From the NCBI RefSeq assembly GCF_000308515.1, contig NZ_BAFV01000037.1:1-64000 (forward strand): a DNA stretch of 64,000 bases. The letters run 5' to 3'. The notes beneath the pieces are model-generated. The model was not told where the DNA came from. It searched no databases and saw only the letters and a list, made by a program, of their open reading frames with translations. The translations under genes were made by a program, and so were the position numbers. Numbering within the stretch: the stretch's first letter is position 1; each line of letters starts with the position of its first letter. Of this stretch, positions 43,761-53,844 are shown piece after piece. Source of the DNA: Nocardia carnea NBRC 14403 (GTDB taxonomy: Bacteria > Actinomycetota > Actinomycetes > Mycobacteriales > Mycobacteriaceae).

Positions 43761-44462
43761 ATGACGGTGATCCTGTTGCGACACGGCCTGTCGACATCCA
43801 ATACCGGAGGAACCCTCGCCGGGCGCAGTCCCGGGGTGGAACTCACCGACCGCGGCGGCGAACAGGCGCGTGGGGTCGCGGCGCGGCTCGCGAACCTGCC
43901 GATCACCCGGATCGTGACCTCCCCGATGCTGCGCTGTCAGCGCACGGTCTCGCCGCTGGCCGCCGATCTGGAACTGGAACCGGTGGTCGACGACCGGCTC
44001 GCCGAGGTGGATTACGGCGAATGGACCGGTCGCAAGATCACAGACCTGCTGGCCGAACCGCTGTGGCAGGTCGTGCAGCGGCATGCGTCGGCGGCGGTGT
44101 TCCCCGGTGGGGAAGGGCTGGCACAGGTGCAGGCCCGGGCAGTATCGGCCATCCGGGAACACGATCGCGCCCTGGCGGAGTTGCACGACGGGGACCGGCT
44201 GTGGGTGGCCTGCACCCACGGTGATGTCATCAAGGCGGTACTGGCCGATGCGCTGGGAATTCACCTCGACGGATTCCAGCGGATCATGGTCGAACCCGCC
44301 TCGCTCAGCGTTGTCCGCTACACCCGGACCGCCCCGTTCGTCACCCGGATGAACGACACCGGTTCGGACCTTTCCGGTCTGGCGCCGTCACCGGCCCCCG
44401 AATCCGGGGCTTCGGGCCCGGTACCCGGCGGGGAGATCGGCGCGGGAAGGAAAGACGGATAA
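43761..44462 (+). CDS. Histidine phosphatase family protein (Rv2135c/MSMEG_4193-like)
   Basis: 233 residues. The RHG motif is LLRHGLSTSN, with the second half of the site in VTSPMLRCQRTVSPLA, the acid in EVDYGEWTGRK, and the late histidine in VACTHGDVIKAV. Branch-1 histidine phosphatases remove phosphate through a phosphohistidine on the first His. The C-terminal 45 residues are Gly/Pro/Ser-rich and likely disordered. It sits between uppP and the DUF3090 gene as in other mycolata. The true substrate is not known. Confidence 0.92.
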   Translation: MTVILLRHGLSTSNTGGTLAGRSPGVELTDRGGEQARGVAARLANLPITRIVTSPMLRCQRTVSPLAADLELEPVVDDRLAEVDYGEWTGRKITDLLAEPLWQVVQRHASAAVFPGGEGLAQVQARAVSAIREHDRALAELHDGDRLWVACTHGDVIKAVLADALGIHLDGFQRIMVEPASLSVVRYTRTAPFVTRMNDTGSDLSGLAPSPAPESGASGPVPGGEIGAGRKDG

Positions 44463-44585
44463 TGGGTATGCCCGATACCGGCGGATGCGCCACCTCTCGG
44501 CGGCGTCGGGCGACTCGGCGGTTGCGCCGGGAAACGGCGCGGCGGAGCACCGCAGCCGAACAGGGTCACGTATCAGGAGGTGCAT

Positions 44586-45170
44586 GTGTCACGAGCAATC
44601 CATGTATTCCGCACCCCCGAACGTTTCGTCGCCGGAACTGTCGGTGAGCCGGGCGATCGCGCGTTCTACCTGCAGGCGGTGGAGGAACCCCGGGTGGTGA
44701 GTGTGCTGCTGGAAAAGCAGCAGGTGAAGGTACTCGCCGACCGGATGGGTCTGCTGCTGGACGAGGTGGCGCGCCGGTTCGGTGAGGAGGTGCCGCCGCA
44801 GGCCGAGCAGGTCAACGACAACGACCCGCTGGTGACCCCGATCGACGCCGAATTCCGTGTCGGCACCATGGGGCTGGGCTGGGATGCCGACGCGGGTGCC
44901 GTGGTGGTGGAGTTGCTGGCGATCACCGAAACCGAGGTGGACGAATCGGTGGTCCTCGACGATACGGAGGAGGGGCCCGACGCGGTGCGGGTGTTCCTCA
45001 CCCCGGACCAGGCGCGGGAATTCGCGCTGCGGTCCACCCGGGTGATCGCCGCCGGGCGGCCGCCGTGCCCGCTGTGCGGGGAGCCGCTGTCGGCACGCGG
45101 GCATATGTGTGTGCGTACCAACGGGTACAAGCGCGGCGAACTGTTCGGCGCGAACGATCTGGAGGAATGA
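44586..45170 (+). CDS. DUF3090 family protein with zinc ribbon
   Basis: 194 residues from a GTG at 44586 with GGAGG five bases upstream. The opening SRAIHVFRTPERFVAGTVGE, the middle EEPRVVSVLLEKQQVKVLAD and the C-terminal CPLCGEPLSARGHMC match DUF3090. The last segment has two Cys plus His/Cys and looks like a zinc site. Its stop overlaps the following gene's first possible start (ATGA), so the two are coupled. The family always accompanies the SCO1664-type kinase-like gene; function unknown. Confidence 0.92.
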   Translation: MSRAIHVFRTPERFVAGTVGEPGDRAFYLQAVEEPRVVSVLLEKQQVKVLADRMGLLLDEVARRFGEEVPPQAEQVNDNDPLVTPIDAEFRVGTMGLGWDADAGAVVVELLAITETEVDESVVLDDTEEGPDAVRVFLTPDQAREFALRSTRVIAAGRPPCPLCGEPLSARGHMCVRTNGYKRGELFGANDLEE

Positions 45171-45172
45171 TC

Positions 45173-45967
45173 GTGGCCGGGGACACACTGTCCACCGGCG
45201 AGCTGACGGTCCTGGGCCGGGTGAGTGTCGCCAGTAACGTGACCCTGGTGTGCGATCTCGCGACCGGTGACGGTGCCGTGCGAGTGGTGTACAAACCCGT
45301 GCGCGGGGAGCAGCCGCTGTGGGATTTCCCCGACGGCACCCTGGCCGGTCGGGAGGTGGCGTCCTATCTGATCTGCACCGCGCTGGGATGGCCGGTGATC
45401 CCGGAGACGGTGCTGCGGGACGGACCGTACGGTCCGGGAATGGTGCAGCGCTGGATCAGCACCCGCGAGCCCGGCGCACCCGGCAGTACCCGCCTGGATC
45501 TGGTGGATCTGTGCCCGCCCGGTCTCGTTCCGGACGGTTACCGGGAGATCCTGCGGGCCTATGACGGCGCCGGTGACGAGGTATCGCTGGTGCACGCCGA
45601 CGACCCGCGGTTACAGCGGATGGCGGTGCTGGACGTGCTGTTGAACAACGCCGACCGCAAGGGCGGGCACGCGCTGGAGGGCCTGGACGGCGAGGTGTAC
45701 GGCGTCGACCACGGAATCTGCCTGCACCAGGAGAACAAACTGCGCACCGTGCTGTGGGGCTGGGCAGGCGAACCCGTTCCGTCGGATCTACTCGCCGATA
45801 TCACCGCCTTCACCGACGCCCTCCCCGGAGAGCTTGCCGACGGGCTGGCCGAACATCTCACCGACCCCGAGATAGACGCCGTGCTGCGCCGCGCCAAACG
45901 GCTGCTCGACGATCCGGTGATGCCGTTACCGGTCACTTCCCGCCCCATTCCGTGGCCGGCGTTCTGA
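45173..45967 (+). CDS. SCO1664 family protein, PI3/4-kinase-like fold (TIGR03843)
   Basis: 264 residues from a GTG at 45173, seven bases after GGAGG; an ATG at 45167 overlaps the stop of the DUF3090 gene but is too close to that site. Kinase-like elements are [20 protein letters not shown] (nucleotide-binding lysine), then [14 protein letters not shown] (catalytic loop) and [20 protein letters not shown] (metal-binding). Relatives include HipA-like and phosphatidylinositol-kinase-like proteins. The D-R-K-G-G-H loop suggests real catalysis. The partner is presumably the DUF3090 protein. Confidence 0.9.
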   Translation: MAGDTLSTGELTVLGRVSVASNVTLVCDLATGDGAVRVVYKPVRGEQPLWDFPDGTLAGREVASYLICTALGWPVIPETVLRDGPYGPGMVQRWISTREPGAPGSTRLDLVDLCPPGLVPDGYREILRAYDGAGDEVSLVHADDPRLQRMAVLDVLLNNADRKGGHALEGLDGEVYGVDHGICLHQENKLRTVLWGWAGEPVPSDLLADITAFTDALPGELADGLAEHLTDPEIDAVLRRAKRLLDDPVMPLPVTSRPIPWPAF

Positions 45968-46133
45968 CGCCGCCACCGGCGGTTCATCGGATGATTCATT
46001 CCCGTTGAGGGCAATGCTTGCCATCCCTGATCCGCGGGTTCGGTGCAGGTCCGCGTGCCGCGGCGGCCCCGGCCCGAGCCGGGGCGGCGGGGTGGTCGGT
46101 ACCCGGCCGTTACCGACCTCTACTCTCGAAGGT

Positions 46134-47375
46134 ATGCAGTCCTGGTCCGACACCCCGATTCCCGCGGTCCCCGGAGCAGGGCCCCCGTTACGTTTGCACG
46201 ACACCGCCGACTCCGGTATCCGCCCGGTGACCCCGGGGGCGACGGCCACCATGTACGTCTGCGGGATCACCCCCTATGACGCCACGCACCTCGGTCATGC
46301 TGCCACCTACCTCACCTTCGATGTGGTGAACCGGGTGCTGCGCGATAACGGGCACGACGTGCACTACGTGCAGAACGTCACCGATGTCGACGATCCGCTG
46401 TTCGAGCGCGCGGCCCGCGACGGTGTGGACTGGCGGGATCTGGGAACCGGAGAGATCGAACTGTTCCGTGCCGATATGGCCGCGCTGCGGGTGCTGCCGC
46501 CGCGCGACTACGTGGGGGCGATCGAATCGGTGGACGAGGTGATCGAGCTGGTGCGCAAACTGCTGGCCGCGGGCGCCGCCTACACCGTCGAGGACACCGA
46601 GTTCCCGGATATCTACTTCCGCACCGACGCCACCGAACAGTTCGGCTACGAATCGGGTTACGACCGCGAGACCATGGCGCGGCTGTTCGCCGAACGTGGC
46701 GGCGATCCGGACCGCCCCGGTAAACGCGATCCGCTCGATGCGCTGCTGTGGCGGGCCGAACGCCCCGGCGAACCGTCGTGGCCGTCACCGTTCGGCCCGG
46801 GCCGGCCCGGCTGGCATATCGAATGCGCCGCGATCGCGGTGAACCGGCTCGGCACCGAATTCGATATCCAGGGCGGCGGCAGCGATCTGATCTACCCCCA
46901 TCACGAATATTCCGCGGCGCACGGTGAGGCGCTGGTGGCCGGCCGCCGGTTCGCCCGCCACTATGTGCACACCGGGATGATCGGCCTGGACGGGGAGAAG
47001 ATGTCGAAGTCCAAGGGCAATCTGGTGCTGGTGTCGAAGCTGCGGGCCGCCGGTGTGGATCCCGGCACGATCCGGCTGGGCTTGTTCGACGGCCACTACC
47101 GCGCCGACCGGATGTGGACCGATGAGGTGCTCACCGAGGCGCAGGCGCGGCTGGATCGCTGGCGGCAGGCAGTGACTGCCCCGTCCGCTCCGGCGGCAGC
47201 CGATACCGTTGCCCGGCTGCGCACGCACCTCGCCGACGATCTCGATACCCCGCGGGCGCTGGCCGCGGTCGACGCCTGGGTCCGCGACACTCTCGATTAC
47301 GGCGGCACCGATACCGGTGCGGGCGCGGAGATCGCTACCGCGGTCGACGCCCTGCTGGGTGTGCGGTTGCGCTGA
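46134..47375 (+). CDS. mshC: Mycothiol biosynthesis cysteine ligase
   Basis: 413 residues, the normal length for MshC. It has the class I aminoacyl-tRNA synthetase motifs: the zinc-site cysteine in [14 protein letters not shown] (HIGH motif), [25 protein letters not shown] with two further zinc ligands, and KMSKS in [10 protein letters not shown]. It joins cysteine to GlcN-Ins in the third step of mycothiol synthesis, the main thiol of actinomycetes. It differs from CysS by lacking the tRNA-binding C-terminus. The ATG at 46134 is chosen because upstream codons are atypical. A terminator overlaps the stop. Confidence 0.97.
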   Translation: MQSWSDTPIPAVPGAGPPLRLHDTADSGIRPVTPGATATMYVCGITPYDATHLGHAATYLTFDVVNRVLRDNGHDVHYVQNVTDVDDPLFERAARDGVDWRDLGTGEIELFRADMAALRVLPPRDYVGAIESVDEVIELVRKLLAAGAAYTVEDTEFPDIYFRTDATEQFGYESGYDRETMARLFAERGGDPDRPGKRDPLDALLWRAERPGEPSWPSPFGPGRPGWHIECAAIAVNRLGTEFDIQGGGSDLIYPHHEYSAAHGEALVAGRRFARHYVHTGMIGLDGEKMSKSKGNLVLVSKLRAAGVDPGTIRLGLFDGHYRADRMWTDEVLTEAQARLDRWRQAVTAPSAPAAADTVARLRTHLADDLDTPRALAAVDAWVRDTLDYGGTDTGAGAEIATAVDALLGVRLR

Positions 47376-47393
47376 CCGGCCGGCGGGGCCGGT
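47375..47393. terminator. Terminator after mshC
   Basis: 7-bp stem ACCGGCC/GGCCGGT with a 5-base loop starting on the last base of the mshC stop codon. Confidence 0.55.
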
Positions 47394-47521
47394 TCGGGCG
47401 CAACACCTTCGACCGCCCGCAGGGGCCGTGAACCCTCACAACCCACCCTCTCCGCGATCAGGCCATGCGGTACTGTTCGGTGCTCGAGATCCCCTCCGTT
47501 CCCCGAGCAGATCGGCGCCGT

Positions 47522-48082
47522 ATGTCTCGTATCGTCAGTAAGGACAACTATTTCGACACCGGTCTGGAGGTGCTGTCCGATCTCGGGTTCCGGCATCTCA
47601 ATATCGGTGTGCTGTGCCGCCGGCTGGGGGTGACCAGCGGTTCCTTCTACCATCATTTCGGTAGCTGGCAGACGTATGTGGATGCGCTACTGGAACATTG
47701 GGAGAACCGGCAGGTGCTGATCCTGCGGTCGCTGCGATTCGATCCCGCCACTCCCGATTCGGCGGTCGGGGCGCTGTCGGATCTGACGCTGGGCCTGCAT
47801 CATCGGGCGGAGGCGGCGATCCGGGCGTGGGCGGCGAACGACGAATCGGTGGCGGTGGCGCTCAAACGGGTCGACGAATCCCGCCGGCGTACCGTCCGCC
47901 GGACCATCTCCGGTGTGGTCGGTGACGAGGAGATCGCCGCGGTGGACACCGAATTGGGGATGGCCATGCTGATCGGGTACCAGCAGATGGTCGCCTCCGG
48001 GCAGGATATCCGCCTGGAGCAGTTGCTGGGTGAGTACGCCCGGCTCGTCTACTCCCATCGCCGGCCCACCGCACAGGACTGA
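47522..48082 (+). CDS. TetR/AcrR family regulator
   Basis: 186 residues from an ATG at 47522. The helix-turn-helix is in DLGFRHLNIGVLCRRLGVTS followed by GSFYHHFGSWQTYVDALLEH, the TetR pattern. The C-terminal ligand-binding part is hydrophobic and helical. It follows mshC by 146 bp and converges on another tetR gene, so no target is obvious. A regulator of a nearby locus is likely but unproven. Confidence 0.9.
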   Translation: MSRIVSKDNYFDTGLEVLSDLGFRHLNIGVLCRRLGVTSGSFYHHFGSWQTYVDALLEHWENRQVLILRSLRFDPATPDSAVGALSDLTLGLHHRAEAAIRAWAANDESVAVALKRVDESRRRTVRRTISGVVGDEEIAAVDTELGMAMLIGYQQMVASGQDIRLEQLLGEYARLVYSHRRPTAQD

Positions 48083-48152
48083 TCGGGCCGAGAGGAGCCG
48101 GGACCGCGGCCGGTATCGGCCACCGTTCGGGGCATGCGCCGGGCTGCCCGGG

Positions 48153-48731
48153 TTATTTCAGGACGAGCAAGGCGGCACGTTCCAGCCGGTCGGCGATATC
48201 GGCATAGGACTCGTATCCCATTCCGGCGCGGACCAGTGCCCCCGCGTACAGCAGTTCCAGTGATTCCACGGTATCGGGATCGGTTTCCGGTTCCAGCGCG
48301 CGGGTGAGGCGGTGGCGGATCTCCACTCCGATACGGGTGCGCAGATGCTGGACATCCGGGTCGCGGCCGAGTAGCGCGCTGGTCACCGCACCCGACAACT
48401 CCTGTTCGTCGGCCACCAGCAGCGCGATCCCGCGCAGTTCGGCCAGTACCCGCACCGTGGGGTCGGCGTCCTCGCTGACCGGTGTTTCCGAGGATCGCAG
48501 GCGACGCCAGAAGATCTCCGCGACCAGATGTTCCTTCGAGGAGAAGTAGGTGTAGGCGGTGGCGGTGCCCACGCCGGCGGCACCGGCGACCATCCGGATG
48601 GTGAGTCCCGCGAAACCTTCCCGCGCGAGCACTTCCATAGCGGCTCTGGTGAGCTTGTCGACAGTGTCCGCCTGCTTTCCGCTCAGCCGGCGCCGGGTGG
48701 CCTCGAGAATTCTGGAATCGCCTTCGGACAT
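48153..48731 (-). CDS. TetR/AcrR family regulator with an operator at its own start
   Basis: 192 residues. The DNA-binding part reads AMEVLAREGFAGLTIRMVAG, then VGTATAYTYFSSKEHLVAEI. Its start codon lies inside a sequence (GGACATGTGTCTAGA, 48726-48740) that matches, 14 of 15, a site in the divergent promoter of the ferredoxin and carboxymuconolactone-decarboxylase genes 7.3 kb away (56050-56066). This suggests autoregulation and control of that pair of operons. The C-terminal domain has helices typical of the family. The ligand is unknown. Confidence 0.9.
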   Translation of the reverse strand: MSEGDSRILEATRRRLSGKQADTVDKLTRAAMEVLAREGFAGLTIRMVAGAAGVGTATAYTYFSSKEHLVAEIFWRRLRSSETPVSEDADPTVRVLAELRGIALLVADEQELSGAVTSALLGRDPDVQHLRTRIGVEIRHRLTRALEPETDPDTVESLELLYAGALVRAGMGYESYADIADRLERAALLVLK

Positions 48732-48740
48732 GTGTCTAGA
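48726..48740. promoter_or_regulatory. Operator-like site A at the tetR start
   Basis: On the minus strand TCTAGACACATGTCC; it overlaps the ATG of the tetR gene. GACA-CA-TGTC forms a small palindrome. Sites B (56050-56066) and C (56238-56250) share the sequence. Confidence 0.55.
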
Positions 48741-48796
48741 TAGTAGTGTCGGTGCGGTACCGGATCAACCGACTCCCCGGCCACCGGGACGAGTAG

Positions 48797-49525
<729 letters not shown>

Positions 49526-49628
49526 CCGCGAAGGCCGGGCATGAGCCGGTGACCGAGGTGATCGCCGGCACCGACCCGGTGGGCGCGCCCGAGCAGAGCA
49601 CGAGATCGGCCACCGCTGCACGGGGCTG

Positions 49629-49657
49629 ACCGGACCCGGGCCTGCCGAGGGTCCGGT
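49629..49657. terminator. Terminator between the methyltransferase and VOC genes
   Basis: 9-bp perfect stem ACCGGACCC/GGGTCCGGT with an 11-base loop in the gap between two converging genes. Confidence 0.6.
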
Positions 49658-49727
49658 GTCGTTGCGTATACGGATGAGTAGTGGCGAGATTCGATCGTAT
49701 CCGTGAGGCAGTGACAGCCGCCCTGGA

Positions 49728-50189
49728 TCAGTCCAGGCAGAACTCGTTGCCCTCCGGGTCGCGCATCACGATGAAGCCGCTGCCCATCGGAGGCTCGGGT
49801 TCGAAACGTTTCATCCGAGTGGCTCCCAACGCGACCAGACGCTCACACTCGGCCTCCAGGGCCGCCATCCGCTCCTCACCCTGTAAGCCCGGCGCAGCCC
49901 GGACATCGAGGTGCACCCGGTTCTTTGCCACTTTGTCCTCTGGAACTTGCTGGAAGAACACCCGCGGACCCCGGCCGTCCGGATCCTCGATGGCCGAGCG
50001 TGTATTGCGCTGTTCGGGCGGCACACCGATCCCGGCGAGGAACTCGTCCCACGCGGCCAGCGGATCGGCGCCTTCGGGCAACCGGACTCCCGGCGGGCCG
50101 GGATGGATATAGCCGAGGACGTTACGCCAGAAGGTCGACAGCGCCCGTGGATCGTGGGCGTCGAAGGTGATCTGCATATCGCGGCTCAT
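49728..50189 (-). CDS. VOC (glyoxalase/bleomycin resistance) family protein
   Basis: 153 residues from an ATG at 50189 with GGAG seven bases upstream, overlapping the stop of the DinB gene (ATGA). The repeated beta-alpha-beta-beta-beta layout is visible as QITFDAHDPRALSTFWRNVL in the first half and KNRVHLDVRA with GFIVMRDPEGNEFCLD in the second; HLDV and the final Glu are the usual metal ligands of the superfamily. These proteins bind or modify small electrophiles or antibiotics. The specific role is unknown; co-translation with a DinB protein suggests a thiol-linked detoxification. Confidence 0.85.
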   Translation of the reverse strand: MSRDMQITFDAHDPRALSTFWRNVLGYIHPGPPGVRLPEGADPLAAWDEFLAGIGVPPEQRNTRSAIEDPDGRGPRVFFQQVPEDKVAKNRVHLDVRAAPGLQGEERMAALEAECERLVALGATRMKRFEPEPPMGSGFIVMRDPEGNEFCLD

Positions 50190-50770
50190 CGCGATTCTCC
50201 GTTCGTGGCGTGGGTGTGCAGGAAGAGGTCACGCAGCAGGCAGACTTCGGACAGATGATGGATCAGTTCCCGGTGAATATGTAGCACCAGATCGGCCATG
50301 GGCGCGTCCGGGTACGGCTCTTTCGGGCCGACCGGTTCGGCCAGCGCCGCGTTACCGAGGCCACGCACTCCGTCCAGCCAGATACCCAACTGGGTCTCGA
50401 GCTGATCGAACGCCGTTTCCGCATCACCGGCGTATGTCCAGGATTCGTAGGATGCGGCGGGCGCGCCGAAATGTGCCGCGTTCCGGGCGGCGAGTACGCC
50501 GACGATGACATGCCCGAGTCGCCAGGCGATGGTGGTGAACGGTGCAGGCTCCGGCTCCGGGAAGCCGAAGTCGATGGTGAACTCCCCGGCGCCGCCCTGA
50601 ATCGGCGCGGACGAGGTGCCGCGCGGCCGCACGCTCCAGGCTCCCGGCACCGGCGACCAGAAGTACTCGTCATCGGTGAGGTCCCGGAGCCGGTCGCGGA
50701 GCTGATGCTTCCAGTGGAACTCGACTTGCTCACGCAAGGTCCGATTCCAGTCGAATGTGTCGGTGTCCAT
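50186..50770 (-). CDS. DinB/mycothiol-dependent-like protein
   Basis: 194 residues. It matches the DinB four-helix superfamily: VEFHWKHQLRDRLRDLTDDE, then the metal-type histidine in WRLGHVIVGVLAARN and the closing IHRELIHHLSEVCLLRDLF with two further histidines. The three-histidine pattern is shared with mycothiol- and bacillithiol-dependent enzymes. Coupled to the VOC gene by a 4-base overlap. It is divergent from the WYL regulator, with 62 bp between the starts, so that regulator probably controls it. Confidence 0.85.
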   Translation of the reverse strand: MDTDTFDWNRTLREQVEFHWKHQLRDRLRDLTDDEYFWSPVPGAWSVRPRGTSSAPIQGGAGEFTIDFGFPEPEPAPFTTIAWRLGHVIVGVLAARNAAHFGAPAASYESWTYAGDAETAFDQLETQLGIWLDGVRGLGNAALAEPVGPKEPYPDAPMADLVLHIHRELIHHLSEVCLLRDLFLHTHATNGESR

Positions 50771-50832
50771 AACGCCACCTTGGCACCCATGGCGGACAGG
50801 ATCGGTCCGCTATCTCTGGAAAGCTGGACTGT

Positions 50833-51816
50833 GTGGCAGACAGTGACGAACGGGGTACCACCGAGCGGGTGCTCACCCTGCTCGGGTTGTTGCAGCAGCG
50901 CCGGGTGTGGACCGGCCCCGAACTCGCCGGCCGGCTGCGGGTCACCGCCCGCACGATCCGGCGCGATATCGAGCGGCTGCGCGCGCTCGGGTACCCCGTA
51001 CATGCCGGTCAGGGCGTCGGCGGCGGCTACCGGCTCGGCCCGGGACAGGATCTGCCGCCGCTGCTGCTCGACGACGAGGAAGCCATCGCCACCGCGGTAT
51101 CGCTGCTCGTCGGCGCGGGCGGTGCCAGCACCGGCGATGCCGCGTTGCGGGCGCTGACCAAAATCGACCGGGTACTACCCACCCGGCTGCGGCAGGAGGT
51201 ACGCACCCTGGCCGGCTCGGTGGAGTCCTTCGGCAGCGGCCGCCCACCGGTCGATGCCGAAGCGCTGATGACGCTGGCCCGAGCCTGCCGCGACGAGGTG
51301 GAGGCAGGTTTCGACTATCCCGCCGCAGACGGGAAACAACGCCGCCGGGTCGAACCGTATCGCCTGGTGGCCTCCGACCGGCGCTGGTATCTGCTGGCCT
51401 ACGACCTCGGCCGCGACGACTGGCGCACCTTCCGTGTCGACCGGATGACCGCGGTCACCGCACGCACCTGGCGTTTCCGCCCGCGACCTGCACCCGCCGC
51501 CGCCACGTACGTGCAGGAGGGCGTGGCAAGCCGGGCCTACCCTCACAGTGCACGGTTCCTCGTCCATGCCCCGGCAGAAACCGTCCGCGACCAGGTCCCG
51601 GCGGCCGCAGCCGTGATACGGCCACGAGGCAGCGACCACTGCGAACTGCTCAGCGGCGCCGGTGAACTCGATCGCGTACTCGCGCACGTACTGTTGCTGG
51701 GGCACGAATTCGAGGTGCTCGACCCGCCGGAACTGGCGGCTCGCTGCCGGACACTCGCACAGCGACTCGTACGAGCCGGCGCGTCGACCGCCCCGCAACC
51801 GGATCCGGAGTGGTAA
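50833..51816 (+). CDS. WYL-domain transcriptional regulator (YafY/PafC type)
   Basis: 327 residues from a GTG at 50833. The N-terminal winged helix is a DeoR-like HTH (GTTERVLTLLGLLQQRRVWT, then RLRVTARTIRRDIERLRALG with GVGGGYRLGPG). The WYL domain follows with RRRVEPYRLVASDRRWYLLA, where the usual W-Y-L is the segment RWYLLA, and a WCX-like C-terminus. WYL regulators sense nucleic acids or small ligands. It is divergent from the DinB-VOC pair, its likely target. Confidence 0.92.
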   Translation: MADSDERGTTERVLTLLGLLQQRRVWTGPELAGRLRVTARTIRRDIERLRALGYPVHAGQGVGGGYRLGPGQDLPPLLLDDEEAIATAVSLLVGAGGASTGDAALRALTKIDRVLPTRLRQEVRTLAGSVESFGSGRPPVDAEALMTLARACRDEVEAGFDYPAADGKQRRRVEPYRLVASDRRWYLLAYDLGRDDWRTFRVDRMTAVTARTWRFRPRPAPAAATYVQEGVASRAYPHSARFLVHAPAETVRDQVPAAAAVIRPRGSDHCELLSGAGELDRVLAHVLLLGHEFEVLDPPELAARCRTLAQRLVRAGASTAPQPDPEW

Positions 51817-52186
51817 CCGGTTCCGGTGTGCCGCGTTCGGCGAACCGTTCCGGCGAACCCGCAGTCACGGTGGTGGTCGCGTGATTACGGATACTGAACC
51901 GGACGCACCAGAAGGGATCTTGCGTTCACCGACCTCTCGACCGCCGGGATCGCGGCGCATCCGCATCCTCGGTGCCGGCGCGGTGATCTTCAGGGTTTCA
52001 TTGCACACACCGGCGGGGCGGGCGGCCGGCCACGTCGGGCTCGGCCCCGCGGATATCGCAGAGCACGGGTTCCGTGCTCTGCGATATCCGTGCTGTGCCT
52101 TCGATCAGTGCTCGGACGGGTAGTGATTCGGCCGCGGGCGTGAATCGGAGCCGTGAACTGTCGGCGTGCGCGACGTTCGGTGCCGA
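51817..52186. other. 370-bp region between converging genes, no gene seen
   Basis: It lies between the WYL regulator and a FadD-like gene. The last part holds a very strong hairpin (52050-52090). The first 230 bases carry short open frames on both strands without ribosome sites; I support none of them. Confidence 0.6.
52050..52090. terminator. 19-bp perfect hairpin, bidirectional terminator
   Basis: Arms CGGATATCGCAGAGCACGG and its exact complement with a 3-base loop, between the converging WYL and FadD genes. The stem is longer than the usual actinobacterial terminator. Confidence 0.8.
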
Positions 52187-53803
52187 CTACTCTCGATCGG
52201 CACGGTAGTCGGGCGCGCGTTCCGTCGCGTAATTCCGCGCCCACGTGTAGTCGGGTTTCCCGCTGGGGGAGCGGGTCACCGTCTCGGTGACCCAGATCGC
52301 CCGTGGCACCTTGTATCCGGCGAGATGGCCGCGGACATGGGCCTGTAGATCGGGCAGGTCGAGCGCCCCGCCGGCGTCGGCCGACAGGCTCACCACAGCG
52401 GCCACCTGCTGACCCCAGCGTGGATGGTCGACCCCGATCACGGTTGCGTCGTAGACGGCGGGATGGGCCTTCACCACGCCCTCCACCTCTTCGGCGAATA
52501 CCTTCTCCCCGCCGGTGTTGATGACCATATTGCCGCGGCCGATCAAGCTGATCGTGCCGTCGTCCTCCAGGATCGCCCGGTCGTCGGTGATGACGATCCG
52601 TTCACCGTCGACCGTTTTGAACAGCTTCGCGGTCTTGGCCTCGTCCTTGTAGTAGCCCAGCGGCACCGCCCCGGTTTTCGCCAGCCAGCCCTGGTCGCCG
52701 GGCTGTACGGGCCGGCCGTCGTCGTCGACGACCACCGCGCCGCGGCCGATCGAGACGCGTGGTTTACGGGACGGGTCGGTATCGCGTTGGGCGAATCCGA
52801 TCCCGCCGAAACCGGTTTCGGAGGAGCCGATGGAATCGGAGACGAACAGGTTCGGGATGAGATCGAGGAGATCGTTTTTCGTGGCCTGGGTGAGCAGCGC
52901 CGCACCGGAGGCGATCATGAACAGGCCGGTGCTGTCGACCGGTGTGGCGCGGTAGGAGTCGATCAGCGGCCGGGCCATGGCGTCGCCGGTGATCACCATG
53001 ACCCCGGGGTGTTCCGCGGCCACCGTCTGCCAGACGGCGTCCGGATCGAAGCGGGGTTCGAAGATCACGCAGTTCCCGGACCACAGCGCGATGAACGTGG
53101 GCATCATTGCCGCCAGATGCATCAGCGGCGGCAGGATCAGCCAGGTGGAGGGGTCACCGGCCGCGCCGGTGCGGGACTGCTGGTATTCGTCGGCGACGGG
53201 TTCGTTGCTGTAGAAGTCGATTCCGCCGCCGAGGACCCGCCACATATCCTCTTGCCGCCACAGCACCCCTTTGGGCATCCCGGTGGTGCCGCCGGTGTAC
53301 ATGATGAACCGGTCGTCGGCGGTGCGGGTGATATCGGGCCGGGTCGCAGGCGTGGCGGCGGTGACGTCGGCCAGGCAGTCCACGCCCGTATCCGCCGCGG
53401 TCCGGTCATCCGCGGCGCACAGCAGGTACTTCAACCGGGGTGACCGCTGCGCCGCCGCGCGCACCGCGTCCCCGTAGCAGGCGTGGTAGACGAGATGTTC
53501 GAGGTCGGCGTTGTCGTAGAGGTAGGCGAGTTCCTCCGGCCCGTACCGGAAGTTGATGTTCACCGGGGCCGCCGCCAGTTTGAAGCAGGCGATCAGCGTT
53601 TGCATCGTATCGATGCTGTTGTGCATCTGGAACCCGACGTGGGTTCCGCGTCCGACGCCCACCGACGCGAGATGGTGGGCGAGCCGGTTGGCTCGCTCGT
53701 CCAGTTCGCGGTAGGTGATGCGCCGGCCCTGTTCGATGAGGGCGATCCGGTCGGGCATGGCGTCGACGGAGTGTTCGAACAGGTCGGCGAAATTATGTGC
53801 CAT
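52187..53803 (-). CDS. Acyl-CoA synthetase, FadD19/FadD17-like
   Basis: 538 residues. The AMP-binding signature is MYTGGTTGMPKGVLWRQEDM, which has the GGTTGMPKGV(L/M)WRQED form of the steroid-side-chain ligases FadD19/FadD17. Later motifs are SDSIGSSETGFG, GRGNMVINTGGEKVFAEEVE and the final RSPSGKPDYTWA with the catalytic lysine. It makes CoA thioesters of a bulky carboxylic acid. It ends a minus-strand run of four genes (ferredoxin, NTF2-fold protein, unknown protein, ligase), consistent with a cholesterol, terpenoid or similar degradation route. Confidence 0.9.
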   Translation of the reverse strand: MAHNFADLFEHSVDAMPDRIALIEQGRRITYRELDERANRLAHHLASVGVGRGTHVGFQMHNSIDTMQTLIACFKLAAAPVNINFRYGPEELAYLYDNADLEHLVYHACYGDAVRAAAQRSPRLKYLLCAADDRTAADTGVDCLADVTAATPATRPDITRTADDRFIMYTGGTTGMPKGVLWRQEDMWRVLGGGIDFYSNEPVADEYQQSRTGAAGDPSTWLILPPLMHLAAMMPTFIALWSGNCVIFEPRFDPDAVWQTVAAEHPGVMVITGDAMARPLIDSYRATPVDSTGLFMIASGAALLTQATKNDLLDLIPNLFVSDSIGSSETGFGGIGFAQRDTDPSRKPRVSIGRGAVVVDDDGRPVQPGDQGWLAKTGAVPLGYYKDEAKTAKLFKTVDGERIVITDDRAILEDDGTISLIGRGNMVINTGGEKVFAEEVEGVVKAHPAVYDATVIGVDHPRWGQQVAAVVSLSADAGGALDLPDLQAHVRGHLAGYKVPRAIWVTETVTRSPSGKPDYTWARNYATERAPDYRADRE

Positions 53804-53844
53804 ATCAATCCTGCGGTGCCGGCGAACCTCCCCGGGTGGGAGGA

